This document shows, piece after piece, positions 27,734 through 37,245 of a stretch of 51,179 bases of DNA. Source of the stretch: Chloroflexota bacterium (GTDB lineage Bacteria > Chloroflexota > Anaerolineae > CG2-30-64-16); NCBI GenBank assembly GCA_026389845.1, contig JAPLHB010000208.1, positions 1 to 51,179 on the forward strand, read 5' to 3'. Position 1 is the stretch's first letter, and every line of letters starts with the position of its first letter. Position numbers and translations under genes: made by a program. The notes beneath the pieces were generated by a model, which worked only from the letters and a program-made list of their open reading frames with translations, was not told where the DNA came from and made no database searches.

Positions 27734-28672
27734 TTACACCTGCGCCGATGCAACCTGGGATTTTTTGGTTCCCAAGAAGTCGCGTTCTTCCCACGCCACC
27801 AGGATGGGCACTGCGTTGAAGATCGAGGAGTAAGTGCCGCTGATGAGGCCGTAGAACATCACGGCGATGAACTGCTTGATCGTAGCGCCGCCGAAGAGCA
27901 TCAGCGCCGCCATGATGAACAGCGCGTTGAGCTGCGTTGCCAGCGATCGGTGCAACGTCTCCAGCAGGCTACGGTTGGCGATGAGGCCGAACGACTCGCC
28001 GCGGTACTTGGGCGAGTTCTCGCGGATGCGATCGAACACAACGATCGTATCCTGCACCGAGAAACTGATGACCGTCAAGATTGCGGTCAAGAAGAGGGCG
28101 TCGGCCTCCCAGCCGAAGAACAGGCTGAGAATGCTGAAGATGCCGACGGTCACCAGGATGTCGTGCACCATGGCGGCAACCGCGGAGACACCATAGCGGA
28201 ACGGGTGCGCCACCTTGCGGAAGGCGATGACAAGGAACATCGTGATCGCCAGGGCCGCCGCGATGACCGCGATCACGGCCGCCTGGGTCACTTCCTGGCC
28301 GATGGCCGGGCCGACCGTGCTGAACTGCTCCTCGGTCACGCCGGAGCCGAACTTCGCCTTGATGGCGTCCATCAGGGCGACCTTCTGCGTCTCTTCGATC
28401 GGCTTGAGCCGCACCTGCGCCGTCCGGCCATCGCCGATGGTGGTAACAGCCGTGTCGCCCAGGCCGGCATCGGAGAAGATCGCACGCAGGTCACCGGGCT
28501 GGATGGCCTGCTCGAAGCGCAACTCCCAGATCGAGCCGCCGGTGAAGTCAATCGCCAGCCTGAAGGGCAACCCGGTCGTGGCCGTCGAATAGATCATGGC
28601 GATCAGACCGGGGATAATGACCAATGCCGAAAGCAGAAAGTACCACCTGCGTTGCTCTACGAGTCGAAACAT
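27734..28672 (-). CDS. secF: Protein translocase subunit SecF
   Basis: A 312-aa membrane protein with six helices that works with SecD to use the proton-motive force in late Sec export. Signatures: FRLAIDFTGGSIWELRF (the DFTGG motif), GPAIGQEVTQAAV, RYGVSAVAAMVHDI and SFSVQDTIVVFDRIREN. It starts 12 bp after secD. The C-terminus is short and hydrophilic. Confidence 0.96.
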   Translation of the reverse strand: MFRLVEQRRWYFLLSALVIIPGLIAMIYSTATTGLPFRLAIDFTGGSIWELRFEQAIQPGDLRAIFSDAGLGDTAVTTIGDGRTAQVRLKPIEETQKVALMDAIKAKFGSGVTEEQFSTVGPAIGQEVTQAAVIAVIAAALAITMFLVIAFRKVAHPFRYGVSAVAAMVHDILVTVGIFSILSLFFGWEADALFLTAILTVISFSVQDTIVVFDRIRENSPKYRGESFGLIANRSLLETLHRSLATQLNALFIMAALMLFGGATIKQFIAVMFYGLISGTYSSIFNAVPILVAWEERDFLGTKKSQVASAQV

Positions 28673-28684
28673 CTTCTTCCCCTC

Positions 28685-30091
28685 TTAGATACCCAGCAGC
28701 CAATGCTTCGCGCGCAGCCCTTCGGCAGCCTCGCGGTCGAAAACCGCACGCATGAACGTCCGCGTCACGGTGACGGCGGTGAACATCGAGATCAAAACAC
28801 CGATCGCCAGGTTGACGGCGAAGCCCAACACCGCCTGGGCGCCGAAAGTGCGGCCGAACAGGATCAGGATCAGGCAAGTGATGAGCGTGGAGAGGTTCGA
28901 GTCGAAGATCGAAGTCCACGCCCGGTTGAAGCCGGCATCTACCGCGGCCCTGAGGGTGCGGCCCCAGCGCAACTCTTCCTTCATGCGCTCGAAGATCAAG
29001 ATGTTCGCGTCTACAGCCATGCCGGTTGACAACAGGAAGCCGGCGATACCGGGTAACGTCAGCGTCACCGGCATCAGCTTATACAACGCCAGGTTCAGGC
29101 CGGCATAGATCATCAACGCCACCGAGGCAAGTGCGCCTGGCAGTCGGTAGTAGACCAACATGAAAAGCAAGACCATCGCCAAGCCGATGAGGCCGGCCGT
29201 GACGCTGCGGCGCACCGAGTCCGCGCCCAGCGTTGCACCGATGGTGCGGCGGTTGGCGATCTCTAGCGCGACCGGCAGCGCGCCATAGCGCATCTGCACG
29301 GCCAGACTGTCGGCCTCATCGCGGGTGAACTTACCCTCGATCACGCCCTTGCCTTCGGGGATGGCGCTGTCGATGCGCGGAGCCGAGAGCACGACGTTGT
29401 CCAGGACAATCGCCAGGACGTCGCCAATGTGCTTGGCGGTGTAGTCGGCGAAGATCGTTGCCCCGTTGTCGCTCAACTCAAAGGAGATGGACGGCGCGCT
29501 GTAGCGGTCAAGCACCACGCTGGCCGTCTTCAGATCGCGGCCGGTCATAATGGTCTTGAAGACAACATCGGGGTATGGGTGTTCGGTCTTGCCGAGGGTG
29601 GCCTTGTCGGGAACAACCTCGTTGTTGGTCGTCCGCAAATACGTGCCCTGCTTGACATTGGGGTACTGCGGGGTTGTAGACGAGCCGATCTCCACGAACT
29701 CCAACTGGCCGGTGCTCCGGAGGGTCTGCACGGCCTGATCGGGGTTGTTGATGCCGGGCAGCTCGACAATGATCCGATTCTCGCCCTGCAACTGCACTAG
29801 CGGCTCGGTCACGCCCAGCGCGTTGACGCGCCGATCTACGATGACCTTGGCCGCTTCCATGTCGGCCGCCGTGACCTTCTGACCTGGGACCGGCTTGGCT
29901 TCCAGCAAGATCTGCGTGCCACCCTGCAGGTCAAGGCCTTGTTTGATCTTCAGATCTCGATACTCGGCCGGCTGTTGCCAGAAGAGTAACTGCTTGGCCC
30001 AGCGCGGGTGTTCGATGGGCAGATCTACCCACAAAACAAACAGCGCCATCAGGAAGATGAGGGCAAGCACCACCGTGTTGCGATTCCGCAT
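28685..30091 (-). CDS. secD: Protein translocase subunit SecD
   Basis: A 468-aa partner of SecF. The N-terminal helix VVLALIFLMALFVLWVDLP is followed by the GLDLQGGTQILLE motif, the large periplasmic P1 domain (VIVDRRVNALGVTEPLVQLQG, RIIVELPGI), and five C-terminal helices with GIAGFLLSTGMAVDANILIFERMKEEL. The start at 30091 has GAGGGAG upstream; the 31-residue upstream extension is rejected. No yajC is adjacent. Confidence 0.96.
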   Translation of the reverse strand: MRNRNTVVLALIFLMALFVLWVDLPIEHPRWAKQLLFWQQPAEYRDLKIKQGLDLQGGTQILLEAKPVPGQKVTAADMEAAKVIVDRRVNALGVTEPLVQLQGENRIIVELPGINNPDQAVQTLRSTGQLEFVEIGSSTTPQYPNVKQGTYLRTTNNEVVPDKATLGKTEHPYPDVVFKTIMTGRDLKTASVVLDRYSAPSISFELSDNGATIFADYTAKHIGDVLAIVLDNVVLSAPRIDSAIPEGKGVIEGKFTRDEADSLAVQMRYGALPVALEIANRRTIGATLGADSVRRSVTAGLIGLAMVLLFMLVYYRLPGALASVALMIYAGLNLALYKLMPVTLTLPGIAGFLLSTGMAVDANILIFERMKEELRWGRTLRAAVDAGFNRAWTSIFDSNLSTLITCLILILFGRTFGAQAVLGFAVNLAIGVLISMFTAVTVTRTFMRAVFDREAAEGLRAKHWLLGI

Positions 30092-30213
30092 GCGTTCTAC
30101 TCCCTCAAAAGGATTCCACCAAGGACTATCAAGCTTCACGTAGCAAAACAGAACAATTATACCGTCGAGAGCGGTCACTGTCAAAAAAAGGGTTTAACCA
30201 GCAGCAATTCTAA

Positions 30214-30537
30214 TTATGCCAGGTAAAAGACCTGCTCCAACTGCACCATGCTCTCGTCGGCGTGCAGACCGCCCAACTGCTCGAAGTAGGGCGCCATGAA
30301 CTCCTGCCAGCGGGCGTTAACATCTTCCTGCGCCATCCCCGCCAGCGCGGCCTGAAAGCTCTCCGGCGTCTCGAAGTAGCCGAAGAGCAGCCCATCGCCG
30401 GCCATGAAGAGCGAATAGTTGTGCCATCCGGTGCGCCGCAACGCGTCCAGCATCTCCGGCCAGACGGCCTGGTGCTGGGCCTTGTACTCCGCGAGCTTGT
30501 CGCTCTTCACCTTCAGCATGAAGCCGATGCGTTGCAT
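30214..30537 (-). CDS. rhaM: L-rhamnose mutarotase
   Basis: A 107-aa dimeric ferredoxin-fold protein that interconverts rhamnose anomers. Typical sequence: MQRIGFMLKVKSDKLAEYKA, HQAVWPEMLDALRRTGWHNYSLF, LLFGYFETP and the C-terminal MVQLEQVFYLA. The His and Trp of the active site are present. The start at 30537 (MQRIG) matches the family. No other rhamnose gene is in the window, which makes the local context unusual. Confidence 0.92.
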   Translation of the reverse strand: MQRIGFMLKVKSDKLAEYKAQHQAVWPEMLDALRRTGWHNYSLFMAGDGLLFGYFETPESFQAALAGMAQEDVNARWQEFMAPYFEQLGGLHADESMVQLEQVFYLA

Positions 30538-30578
30538 GATTGTGCCTCCCAATGCGAGTTGGATAATGCAAAATACGC

Positions 30579-30606
30579 AACGAGTAAATCTTACTTGTTA
30601 CTCGTT
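30579..30606. repeat. Inverted repeat between the E2 and rhaM genes
   Basis: AACGAGTAA and TTACTCGTT are perfect 9-bp arms around a 10-nt loop in the 75-bp gap. Same style as the palindrome at 27,667. Confidence 0.7.
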
Positions 30607-30612
30607 ACGTCC

Positions 30613-31974
30613 TCACGCCATCAGTAAATGTGGTCTTTCCACCAACTGCACCACTCGCTGCAAAAAGCGTGCGGCCGGACCGCCGTCCACCAGGCGGTGG
30701 TCGAAAGTCAAGCTCAACCAAACCATCAGCCGCTCGACGATTTTCATCTCCACGCTCTGGCCGGACTCCGACCGTGCCAACGCCGGCTGCGCCTTGATCC
30801 GGCCGACGCCGAGGATGGCGCATTCGGGCAGGTTGATGATTGGAGTGAAGGCGTCAATGCCGAACATCCCCAGGTTCGTGAGGGTGAAGGTGCTGCCGCG
30901 CAACTCATCGGCCGTACACTTGCCGGCGCGGGCGCGTTCGGTCAGTGCGGCCGTTTCAGCCGCCAACTGAGCCAACCGCCGGTGCGCCACGTCGCGCACC
31001 ACCGGCGCCAGCAGTCCACGCTCGGCATCCACCGCCAGGCCGATATCTATCTGCTGCCACAGCTTGATCGCGTTCCCATCCAGCGAGGCGTTCAACCGCG
31101 GATGCTCGGTCAGCGCCTTTGCCAGCACGTACAGGAACAGATCATTGTACGACACGGCAACGCCATCGGCGGCCAACTGCCGGCGCAACTCCACCAGCGC
31201 GGTCGCGTCCGCCTCGGCCGTCAACGTCACCGGTGCGGTCTGCGTGTGGCTGGCGGCCATGCGTTCGGCGATGACGGCGCGGGCGCCGGAGAGGGGAAGG
31301 CTGGAAGTTGGAGGTCGGAAGCTGGGCGCTTGAGGGAACTCAGGGGAACTCGACGGAACTGGCTGCGTTCCGGGCTCCATCCGCTTATCCGCTGCCATCC
31401 GCTTTTCCACATCCTCGCGCGTCACCTGCCCGCGCGGACCCGTACCGGGGAACGCGTGCCAATCCAGCCCGGCCTCTTCGGCCATGCGGCGGGCGACCGG
31501 CGAGATGGCCGGCGCGCTCGCGTCTGGCAGACCGGGCCGGTCTCCAATCGTGTCCGCTTCGCGCCGCGCCAGATACGCCCGCACATCGCGTTCGATGATC
31601 GCGTCCTCCGGCCCGGTGGCCTTCACCGCCGCCAGCGACACTCCCTCGCCATCGGCCAGACGCCGCGCCCGCGGGGAAACGAAGGCGCGCGGCTCCACGT
31701 GCCTGGCACTTTGCGAGGTGCCAGGCACGGTCATGCCGGGCACGTCAACGACAGCAATCGCACTTAGCACCTTCACCTGGTCGCCAGGCTGCGCCATCAC
31801 CTGCCGCAAGATGCCCGTGGCGGGCGCCTCCACATCGAGCGAAGCCTTATCGGTCTCGACTACGAACAGCGGTTCACCCTGCCGGACGGCGTCCCCTTCG
31901 TTCTTATACCAGCTCAACAGGGTCAAGGTGTCCACAGTTTGCCCCAAGGGGGGCACGAGAACTTCTGTGGTCAT
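30613..31974 (-). CDS. Dihydrolipoamide acyltransferase (E2) of a 2-oxoacid dehydrogenase complex
   Basis: A 453-aa E2 subunit. Residues 1-80 are a lipoyl domain with the modified Lys in ETDKASLDVEAPATG. Two peripheral subunit-binding domains follow: FVSPRARRLADGEGVSLAAV, ending RDVRAYL, and ISPVARRMAEEAGLDW, ending TREDVEKRM. After a Pro/Ser linker the catalytic domain (about 230-453) carries FDHRLVDGGPA, the HxxxDG active site. Pyruvate, branched-chain or acetoin specificity cannot be decided. No E1 or E3 gene is adjacent. The linker (PEFPQAPSFRPPTSSLP) is encoded by the same micro-repeat words seen in intergenic gaps. Confidence 0.92.
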   Translation of the reverse strand: MTTEVLVPPLGQTVDTLTLLSWYKNEGDAVRQGEPLFVVETDKASLDVEAPATGILRQVMAQPGDQVKVLSAIAVVDVPGMTVPGTSQSARHVEPRAFVSPRARRLADGEGVSLAAVKATGPEDAIIERDVRAYLARREADTIGDRPGLPDASAPAISPVARRMAEEAGLDWHAFPGTGPRGQVTREDVEKRMAADKRMEPGTQPVPSSSPEFPQAPSFRPPTSSLPLSGARAVIAERMAASHTQTAPVTLTAEADATALVELRRQLAADGVAVSYNDLFLYVLAKALTEHPRLNASLDGNAIKLWQQIDIGLAVDAERGLLAPVVRDVAHRRLAQLAAETAALTERARAGKCTADELRGSTFTLTNLGMFGIDAFTPIINLPECAILGVGRIKAQPALARSESGQSVEMKIVERLMVWLSLTFDHRLVDGGPAARFLQRVVQLVERPHLLMA

Positions 31975-32005
31975 GTTCTCCTCGCGATGCTCAAGTACAG
32001 GATCG

Positions 32006-32021
32006 TACTGACGTCAGTATA
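32006..32021 (-). promoter_or_regulatory. -10 box overlapped by a 14-bp palindrome upstream of the E2 gene
   Basis: On the minus strand TATACT (32021-32016) runs into the perfect palindrome TACTGACGTCAGTA (32006-32019), 32 bp upstream of the E2 start. No good -35 box is visible. The layout suggests an operator on a regulated promoter. Sequence pattern only. Confidence 0.45.
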
Positions 32022-32175
32022 CCATAGATCGCTAGGTTTGGGGAAAGAAGACGCCAGGCACCTGACCACGGTTGTAACAGAGACGAATCTGGAACCAATC
32101 CCCGATGCCCGGCGTCTCTGACAGGTACTTGCCGGGCCGTCACGCCAGCCAGGTACGAGTTGGCCGCGCGATGGT

Positions 32176-32204
32176 TTGGTCAGCCCCGCGGCGTATGTTA
32201 TAAT
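32176..32204 (+). promoter_or_regulatory. Promoter of the FG-GAP protein gene
   Basis: A perfect -10 TATAAT (32199-32204) has a weak -35, TTGGTC (32176-32181), with 17-bp spacing. The start codon is 33 bp further on, behind AAGGAGG. The rest of the 263-bp gap 31,975-32,237 shows no gene. Confidence 0.55.
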
Positions 32205-32237
32205 CATGTGACCGATGACTTTTCAAGGAGGCAAAAA

Positions 32238-34529
32238 ATGCACCGATCGTTTTGGTGGACGATGTTTGTCATTGCCGCGGTGGTCGTGACTCCGCTAACC
32301 GGCTTGTTCGCAAAGCCGGCTTCCGGAGCCGACGCGGCTCGCTTGATCCCGGCCGCGGCCCGCGATGACGAGGTCATCCTGCTCACAGCGTACGGCCAAA
32401 TCCGGGTGGATGATCCATACACCCCCACCGGTTACCGGGCGGCGACGTGGAACTCCGGCACCGAGACCGGCTGGACGCGGGTCGCCGCGGGAGACTTCAA
32501 CGGCGACGGCGACGCCGAGATCGTGGCGGCCAAGAACGACACGGTCAAGGTATTCGACCCGATCGTGCAGTCCGGCTACGAACAGGTCGTGTTCGAGGCC
32601 AGCATGACCAGCGGACGTAACATCCGCCTGCTGGTGACGGGCGATTTCGACGGCGACGGCAAGGATTAGATCGCCTTCACCTATGCTGACCCCGGCACGA
32701 ACCTCCAGGAGTCGCTCAGAGTTTACGACGGCGGCAATCATGGCACCGCGTCCGAGTGGACGCTGGTGCACCAGGAGTCGTTCAACGCCCAGTGGGTGGA
32801 CGCGACCGCTGGCGACTTGAACGCCGACGGCGCCGACGATCTGTCGTTGGTGCGCAACATTTCGCAGGGCGAAAAGCTACTGAAGACGTTCAACGGCCGC
32901 ACCTGGGCGGCCCTGGCCGAGCATAGCTACGACTTCTCGTGGTTGGCGTTGGCCGCCGGCAATCTCACCAGCAGCTACTCGGGCGACGAGCTGGCGTTGA
33001 CCCGGAGCGGCGTCCTGGGCTACTACGACTCGCTGGTGCTGCTGCATGCGGTTAGCGGGACGTATGCGGATGTCATTACGGATCCCAACTACAAATACTA
33101 TCCCTATTTTTCGTCACTCGCCACCGGCGACCTCAACGGTGATGGCGACGACGAAATTCTCTTGCTGCGCGATCCGACCCAGGCGACCACCTCGTTACTG
33201 GCGGTAAATCCGGCCGGTGTGGCCATGCGCACCTTCGAGCAGGCGATCGGCTATGGCAGCACGGCGTGGAAACTGGTGCGCACCGGCGATACGGACGGCG
33301 ACGGCAGGGATGAGGTCGTGGTGGAACGCGGCGACGTCTATCGAATCTACACCGCTCCGGAGTCGAACGATTCCTACAGTGACACCACCGGCAGTCTCTA
33401 CACCACCGCCGCGCTGGGCAATCTGCCGACGATGGCTGTGGGCAACATTGACGGGCTGGGCGTGCTTCTGGGGCCGGTCTTGAGCGTATCGCCGGCATCG
33501 CAGAGCTTTAGCCTGGAATACGGCCAGACGTCGCCGATCAAGACCTTCAGTATCACGAACACCGGCACAGCCGAGGCGATCGCCTGGCAGGCGCAGGTCA
33601 CCGAAGGCGCCACCTGGCTGCGACTGGACAAGACGGGCGGCACGACGCCCGGCACGTTGGGCATCTCGGTGAACACCGCCGCAGTCGTGCCGGGGAGCTA
33701 CACGGGCAAGATACACATCACGGCCACCAGCAGCAGCGGAACGGTGAGCAGCAGCCCGCAGGACGTCACTGTCTCGTTGACCCTGACGGGGGTGGCGATG
33801 GTTGTCAGCCCGACCAGCCTGAGCTTCAGCGTCAGCTATGGTCAGACCTCGCCGGTCAAGCCGGTGACGATCAGCAGTCCGGGCGGAGCCAGCCCCATCC
33901 AGTGGCAGGCCGACGTGCTCGAAGGCACCGATTGGCTGATCTTGAGCGCCAGCCAGGGCACCAGCCCGAGCACGATCAACGTCAGCGTGAACACACTGGC
34001 CGTTGTCCCCGGCAATCGCACCGGCACCATCCGCATCCGTGCGCTGGATAGCCAGGTCTCGCAAGGACTTCAATACGTCACAATCAGCTTGACCGTGCAG
34101 GATTCCGGCCTGGTGGTCACGCCGGAACAACTGGTGATCCGGCAGAAGGCCGGCGGCCCGGCCCAGGTGCACAGCATCAGCATCGTGCGACCGGGGTGGA
34201 ACGTGCAGTGGGTGGCGACCGCGCTGCCGACCGCAAATGCCGTGGCGCTGCTGGAGAAGCTGGCGAGCGGTAAGGCCGAGGTGAGCGCGACGGGGATGGC
34301 AGTGGACGGCGAGGCCGTCTCGCCGCCGAGTTGGTTGAGCTTCACGCCCGATCAAGGCAGCACGCCCGCGACCATGAGCGTAAGCTTGCAAACGAGCGTG
34401 CCGGGCATCTATCGGGCGATGATCGTGATCGTTGCCGTAGATCCGACCGTGCCTAACAGGGTCCACACGGTGGACGTAACCGGCTATGTCGTCGGCAGTT
34501 TCAACTACGCGCCGCTGATGTTGAAGTAA
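32238..34529 (+). pseudogene. Secreted FG-GAP/BACON-repeat protein interrupted by one in-frame TAG
   Basis: The reading frame encodes about 763 residues with a single TAG at codon 144 (32667-32669). A signal peptide (WWTMFVIAAVVVTPLTGLFA) is followed by FG-GAP/VCBS-type repeats with calcium-loop motifs (DFNGDGDAEIVAA, DFDGDGKD, DLNGDGDDEILLL, DTDGDGRDEVVVE). Three Ig-like BACON-type repeats follow, each starting like LSVSPASQSFSLEYGQT or MVVSPTSLSFSVSYGQT. It ends in YAPLMLK. The TAG sits where the repeat consensus needs Glu (DGDGKD-E-IAF), so one GAG-to-TAG change explains it. The downstream frame is otherwise clean, so the lesion is recent or a sequencing error. A GTG at 32766 could restart translation but has no signal peptide. 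Confidence 0.85.
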
Positions 34530-34562
34530 AAACACAATAGCGCAAAACTCGCTACCCGCTGC

Positions 34563-34723
34563 CTGTCATTCTGAGCGGGTTTGTCCCTGAACTCTCGAAA
34601 CGACGTGACACCAGCGAAGAATCTCTCGGCCGAAACGAGACCCTTCGCTGGATTCTCGGCGTAACGCACTTCACGGGGCCAACCCGCTCAGAGCCTGCCC
34701 TGAGTGCAACGAAGTGGTGACAA
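34563..34723. repeat. TIR element, copy D
   Basis: Starts TGTCATTCTGAGCGGGTTTG and has ACCCGCTCAGAGCCTGCCC near its right end, finishing GTGGTGACAA. Internal GTGACACCAGCGAAGAATC and CCCTTCGCTGG. It fills the gap between the FG-GAP gene and mazG. Confidence 0.85.
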
Positions 34724-34748
34724 AAGCGAGTTTTGTGGCGTGGTTCCC

Positions 34749-35738
34749 TCAGCCTTCTTCTTCTGCTGCAACCTGATCGGCGAAACGAGCATTGGCCGCG
34801 CGTAGGGCGCTCTCCGCGTCCACTCCGCGCGCCCTGATCCACGCGACCAGCCCGAACAGCGCCGCACCGACCAGTCCCGGCGTCACCTGGCCCTCTTTCG
34901 CCTCTGCTTCGGCCAGGATGGCCCATGGCGCGATGGGCGCGGCCGCGGCGCGCAGCCGCGACATGCGATCCAGGTAGGCATCGGCTTGGGCCAGCGCCGG
35001 CAGCCCGGCCGGCACGCCCGACAACGGCGATCGCTTGCCCCCGTTGCCCTCTCGCTCGGTCCGCTTGATCGCCTCCCAGTTCGCCAACACCTCACCTGTC
35101 CCGCTCACCACCACGTCCCCGAACACGTGCGGATGCCGGCGGATCAGCTTGCCGACGATCCCTGCGATCACGTCGGGCAGACGGAAGCGGCCCTCCTCGG
35201 CGGCAATCTGTGTCTGCATCCCGACCTGGAGCAACAGGTCGCCCAACTCCTCGGCCACCTTGCCCGCGTCGTCGGCATCCAACGCGGTCAAAAGCTCGTA
35301 ACTTTCCTCCAGGAGCGAGGCGCGCAGCCTGGCCCACGTCAGCTCGCGATCCCACGGGCAGCCCTCCGGCGCGCGCAGGTGTGCGATGACGTCTTGCAGA
35401 TCCGCATAGGAAGCCGCGGCGGGCAACGGCGGAATCCAGAGGGCCGTCCCAGGGTCGAGCCGGCCTCGTCCAGCCAACGCCGAAAGGGGGAGCGTCTCCC
35501 GTTCCGCACCGGCGATCACGGTCAGCGGATGGCCGGGTGGGTAGGCGCGGCCGAGAGACTCCCCGATGCGGCTTAACGCCGCGCCGTCGCCCGGCCCGAT
35601 CAGCAGCGCCGGCTGGCCGGGGTCGAAGTGCGGGTAGTATTGTCCGGCCGCCTCGGCCGCGGCGACGATTTGCAACGCCTCATAGGCCTGGTCGTCGAGC
35701 GCAGCCAGGATAGGCGCAAGTTCGCTAAGTGTAAACAT
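34749..35738 (-). CDS. mazG: MazG-type nucleoside triphosphate pyrophosphohydrolase with a degenerate N-terminal domain
   Basis: A 329-aa protein. The MazG core is at about 145-240: LRAPEGCPWDRELTWARLRASLLEESYELL, then EELGDLLLQVGMQTQIA, with the EExxE and ExxD metal ligands. A second half-domain follows. The N-terminal 130 residues resemble the end of a tetrapyrrole-methylase-like domain as in YabN-type fusions (ALLIGPGDGAAL, TALWIPPLP), but the methylase core is missing. It probably hydrolyses non-canonical NTPs. The start at 35738 avoids a basic upstream extension. Confidence 0.87.
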   Translation of the reverse strand: MFTLSELAPILAALDDQAYEALQIVAAAEAAGQYYPHFDPGQPALLIGPGDGAALSRIGESLGRAYPPGHPLTVIAGAERETLPLSALAGRGRLDPGTALWIPPLPAAASYADLQDVIAHLRAPEGCPWDRELTWARLRASLLEESYELLTALDADDAGKVAEELGDLLLQVGMQTQIAAEEGRFRLPDVIAGIVGKLIRRHPHVFGDVVVSGTGEVLANWEAIKRTEREGNGGKRSPLSGVPAGLPALAQADAYLDRMSRLRAAAAPIAPWAILAEAEAKEGQVTPGLVGAALFGLVAWIRARGVDAESALRAANARFADQVAAEEEG

Positions 35739-35854
35739 AGAACCTTTTCGTTTTTCGCTTTGTACCTGTCCAAGTATAACTTCCCGCTTTGGCCGGTCTC
35801 TGACCGAGCCAGGCACGGTCGGAGATCGGCCCGAGCGGGCGCCACGCAACACGC

Positions 35855-36244
35855 CTACTCGCCCGATGGCTCCCGAAAAACCAGATCAAAAGCCATCGTG
35901 TGCGCATCCAACACCGTCTCCTCGCGGCTCAACTCGATTTCCAGCGTGTAGCGTTCGCCTGGGCGGGGCGGCTGGCGCAGGTGCAGAGTGACGGACTGGT
36001 ACGATTCGCGGATTTCGACCATGAACATCGTCGCGACGGCCTGGCCGGCGGGATCGGCCACGGCCAGGGCCAGATTGGGGAAGGCGGCAAAGGGGCCGAC
36101 CTCCACGCGAATCCAGAGCCGGGTGAGATCGGGATACGGCCACACCTCGGCGCGGCGAATGACCGGCGGGCGTTCCTCCACGGCCGGTGGAATGCTTACC
36201 AACGATTCGCGGTAGACTTCAATCGGATCACGTATCTGGGTCAT
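35855..36244 (-). CDS. Uncharacterised protein, 129 aa
   Basis: I do not recognise this family. It is a soluble, beta-rich sequence (VWPYPDLTRLWIRVEVGPFAAFPNLALAVAD; SYQSVTLHLRQPPRPGERYTLEIEL), without a signal peptide or metal motif. The strand pattern suggests a small beta-sandwich. The ATG at 36244 gives a 17-bp overlap with the end of the upstream EamA gene; the longer frame is repeat-encoded (CNLQSAI) and rejected. Confidence 0.65.
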   Translation of the reverse strand: MTQIRDPIEVYRESLVSIPPAVEERPPVIRRAEVWPYPDLTRLWIRVEVGPFAAFPNLALAVADPAGQAVATMFMVEIRESYQSVTLHLRQPPRPGERYTLEIELSREETVLDAHTMAFDLVFREPSGE

Positions 36245-37223
36245 GGGAATTGCGGATTGCAGATTGCAGATTGCAGATTTGCGTTTTACGTTTTCGCGCA
36301 TGCTCCCGCTGCGTCGCGGCGATGCCTCCCAGCACCAGGATCGCCCCGATGACGACGGTCAGGGTCAGCGGTTCGTGTAAGGCGACGACCGAGAGGGCGG
36401 TAGAGATCACTGGGATCAGAAAGAGCGCCATGCCTGCGCGACTGGCCGTCGTATGATCCAGAATGTGCAGCCACCAAAGATTCGCCAACGCGCCACTGCC
36501 CAGACCCAGCAGCAACAGCACAGCCCACGCGCCGAGCGGCAGACGGAGGAATTGACCGGCGACGATAGCGCCGGCCGGCGAAGCCGCGCTGCCGTCGCCA
36601 AGCACCTCCCACACCGCCAACGGCAACAGAAACAAGGCCCCCAGGGACGCTCCGACCGCGGTGATCACCTCGGCCGCATGGCGACGGACAAGTTGTTTGC
36701 CGCCGATGCTGTAGATCGCGCCGAAAAACGAGCCTACGACCATCAAAACGTCGCCCCGCAGACCGGAATCGGCCAGGGTAAGATGCCCGGAACCCTGGCT
36801 GATCAGGATCGCGCCGAGGAAAGCGGCGGCTAACGCCAGCCATTCGAGGGGCGCCAAAATCTCGCTGAACCGTGCCACGCCGATCAGCACCATAAAGACG
36901 CTGGTCAGGTTCGCTAGCACGCCCGCGTTGATGGCCGTGGTATACCCCATCGCCAGATTTTCCAGGAAACAAAAGAGCGTGATCCCCGAGAACGCCATCC
37001 AAGCGATCGTGCGGCCGTCGCGGCGGAGCAGTTGACCGGCCGCGGCCAGTTGCCCCCTGACGCCGAGCCAGCCTAACAAAAGGCTCGCGGAAATGAACCA
37101 CCGCGCAAAGGCGAGGGTCGTAGGTCCCAGCCAGGCCAACGCCATCTTGGTCAGCGGAAAACTAGCGCCCCACAGAAACATCGTTCCGAGGGCCATAAGA
37201 TAGACGATCCAGCGACGTGGCAT
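36228..37223 (-). CDS. EamA/DMT-family transporter
   Basis: A 331-aa membrane protein with ten helices in two EamA repeats: ALGTMFLWGASFPLTKMAL in the first, LRGDVLMVVGSFFGAIYSIGGKQLV starting the second. Typical exporter of metabolites or amino acids; the substrate is unknown. After the last helix (VIGAILVLGGIAAT) the tail RKRKTQICNLQSAIRNSHDP is encoded by GATTGCAG micro-repeats, so the natural C-terminus has been extended or replaced. Confidence 0.9.
   Translation of the reverse strand: MPRRWIVYLMALGTMFLWGASFPLTKMALAWLGPTTLAFARWFISASLLLGWLGVRGQLAAAGQLLRRDGRTIAWMAFSGITLFCFLENLAMGYTTAINAGVLANLTSVFMVLIGVARFSEILAPLEWLALAAAFLGAILISQGSGHLTLADSGLRGDVLMVVGSFFGAIYSIGGKQLVRRHAAEVITAVGASLGALFLLPLAVWEVLGDGSAASPAGAIVAGQFLRLPLGAWAVLLLLGLGSGALANLWWLHILDHTTASRAGMALFLIPVISTALSVVALHEPLTLTVVIGAILVLGGIAATQREHARKRKTQICNLQSAIRNSHDPDT
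36247..36285. repeat. GATTGCAG microrepeat at the EamA 3' end
   Basis: ATTGCGGATTGCAGATTGC and two further units. It is read as the C-terminal tail of the EamA gene. Same words as at 18,081 and 50,160. Confidence 0.8.
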
Positions 37224-37245
37224 GGTTTCACTTGAAACGCAATGA

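Noticed and set aside
30092..30213. Possible tRNA or small RNA between secD and rhaM
   Set aside because: No cloverleaf, anticodon arm or promoter pattern could be formed.
32667..32669. TAG recoded as an amino acid
   Set aside because: Other genes in the window (mtnP, the ligase, the phosphatase) end in TAG, so it works as a stop here.
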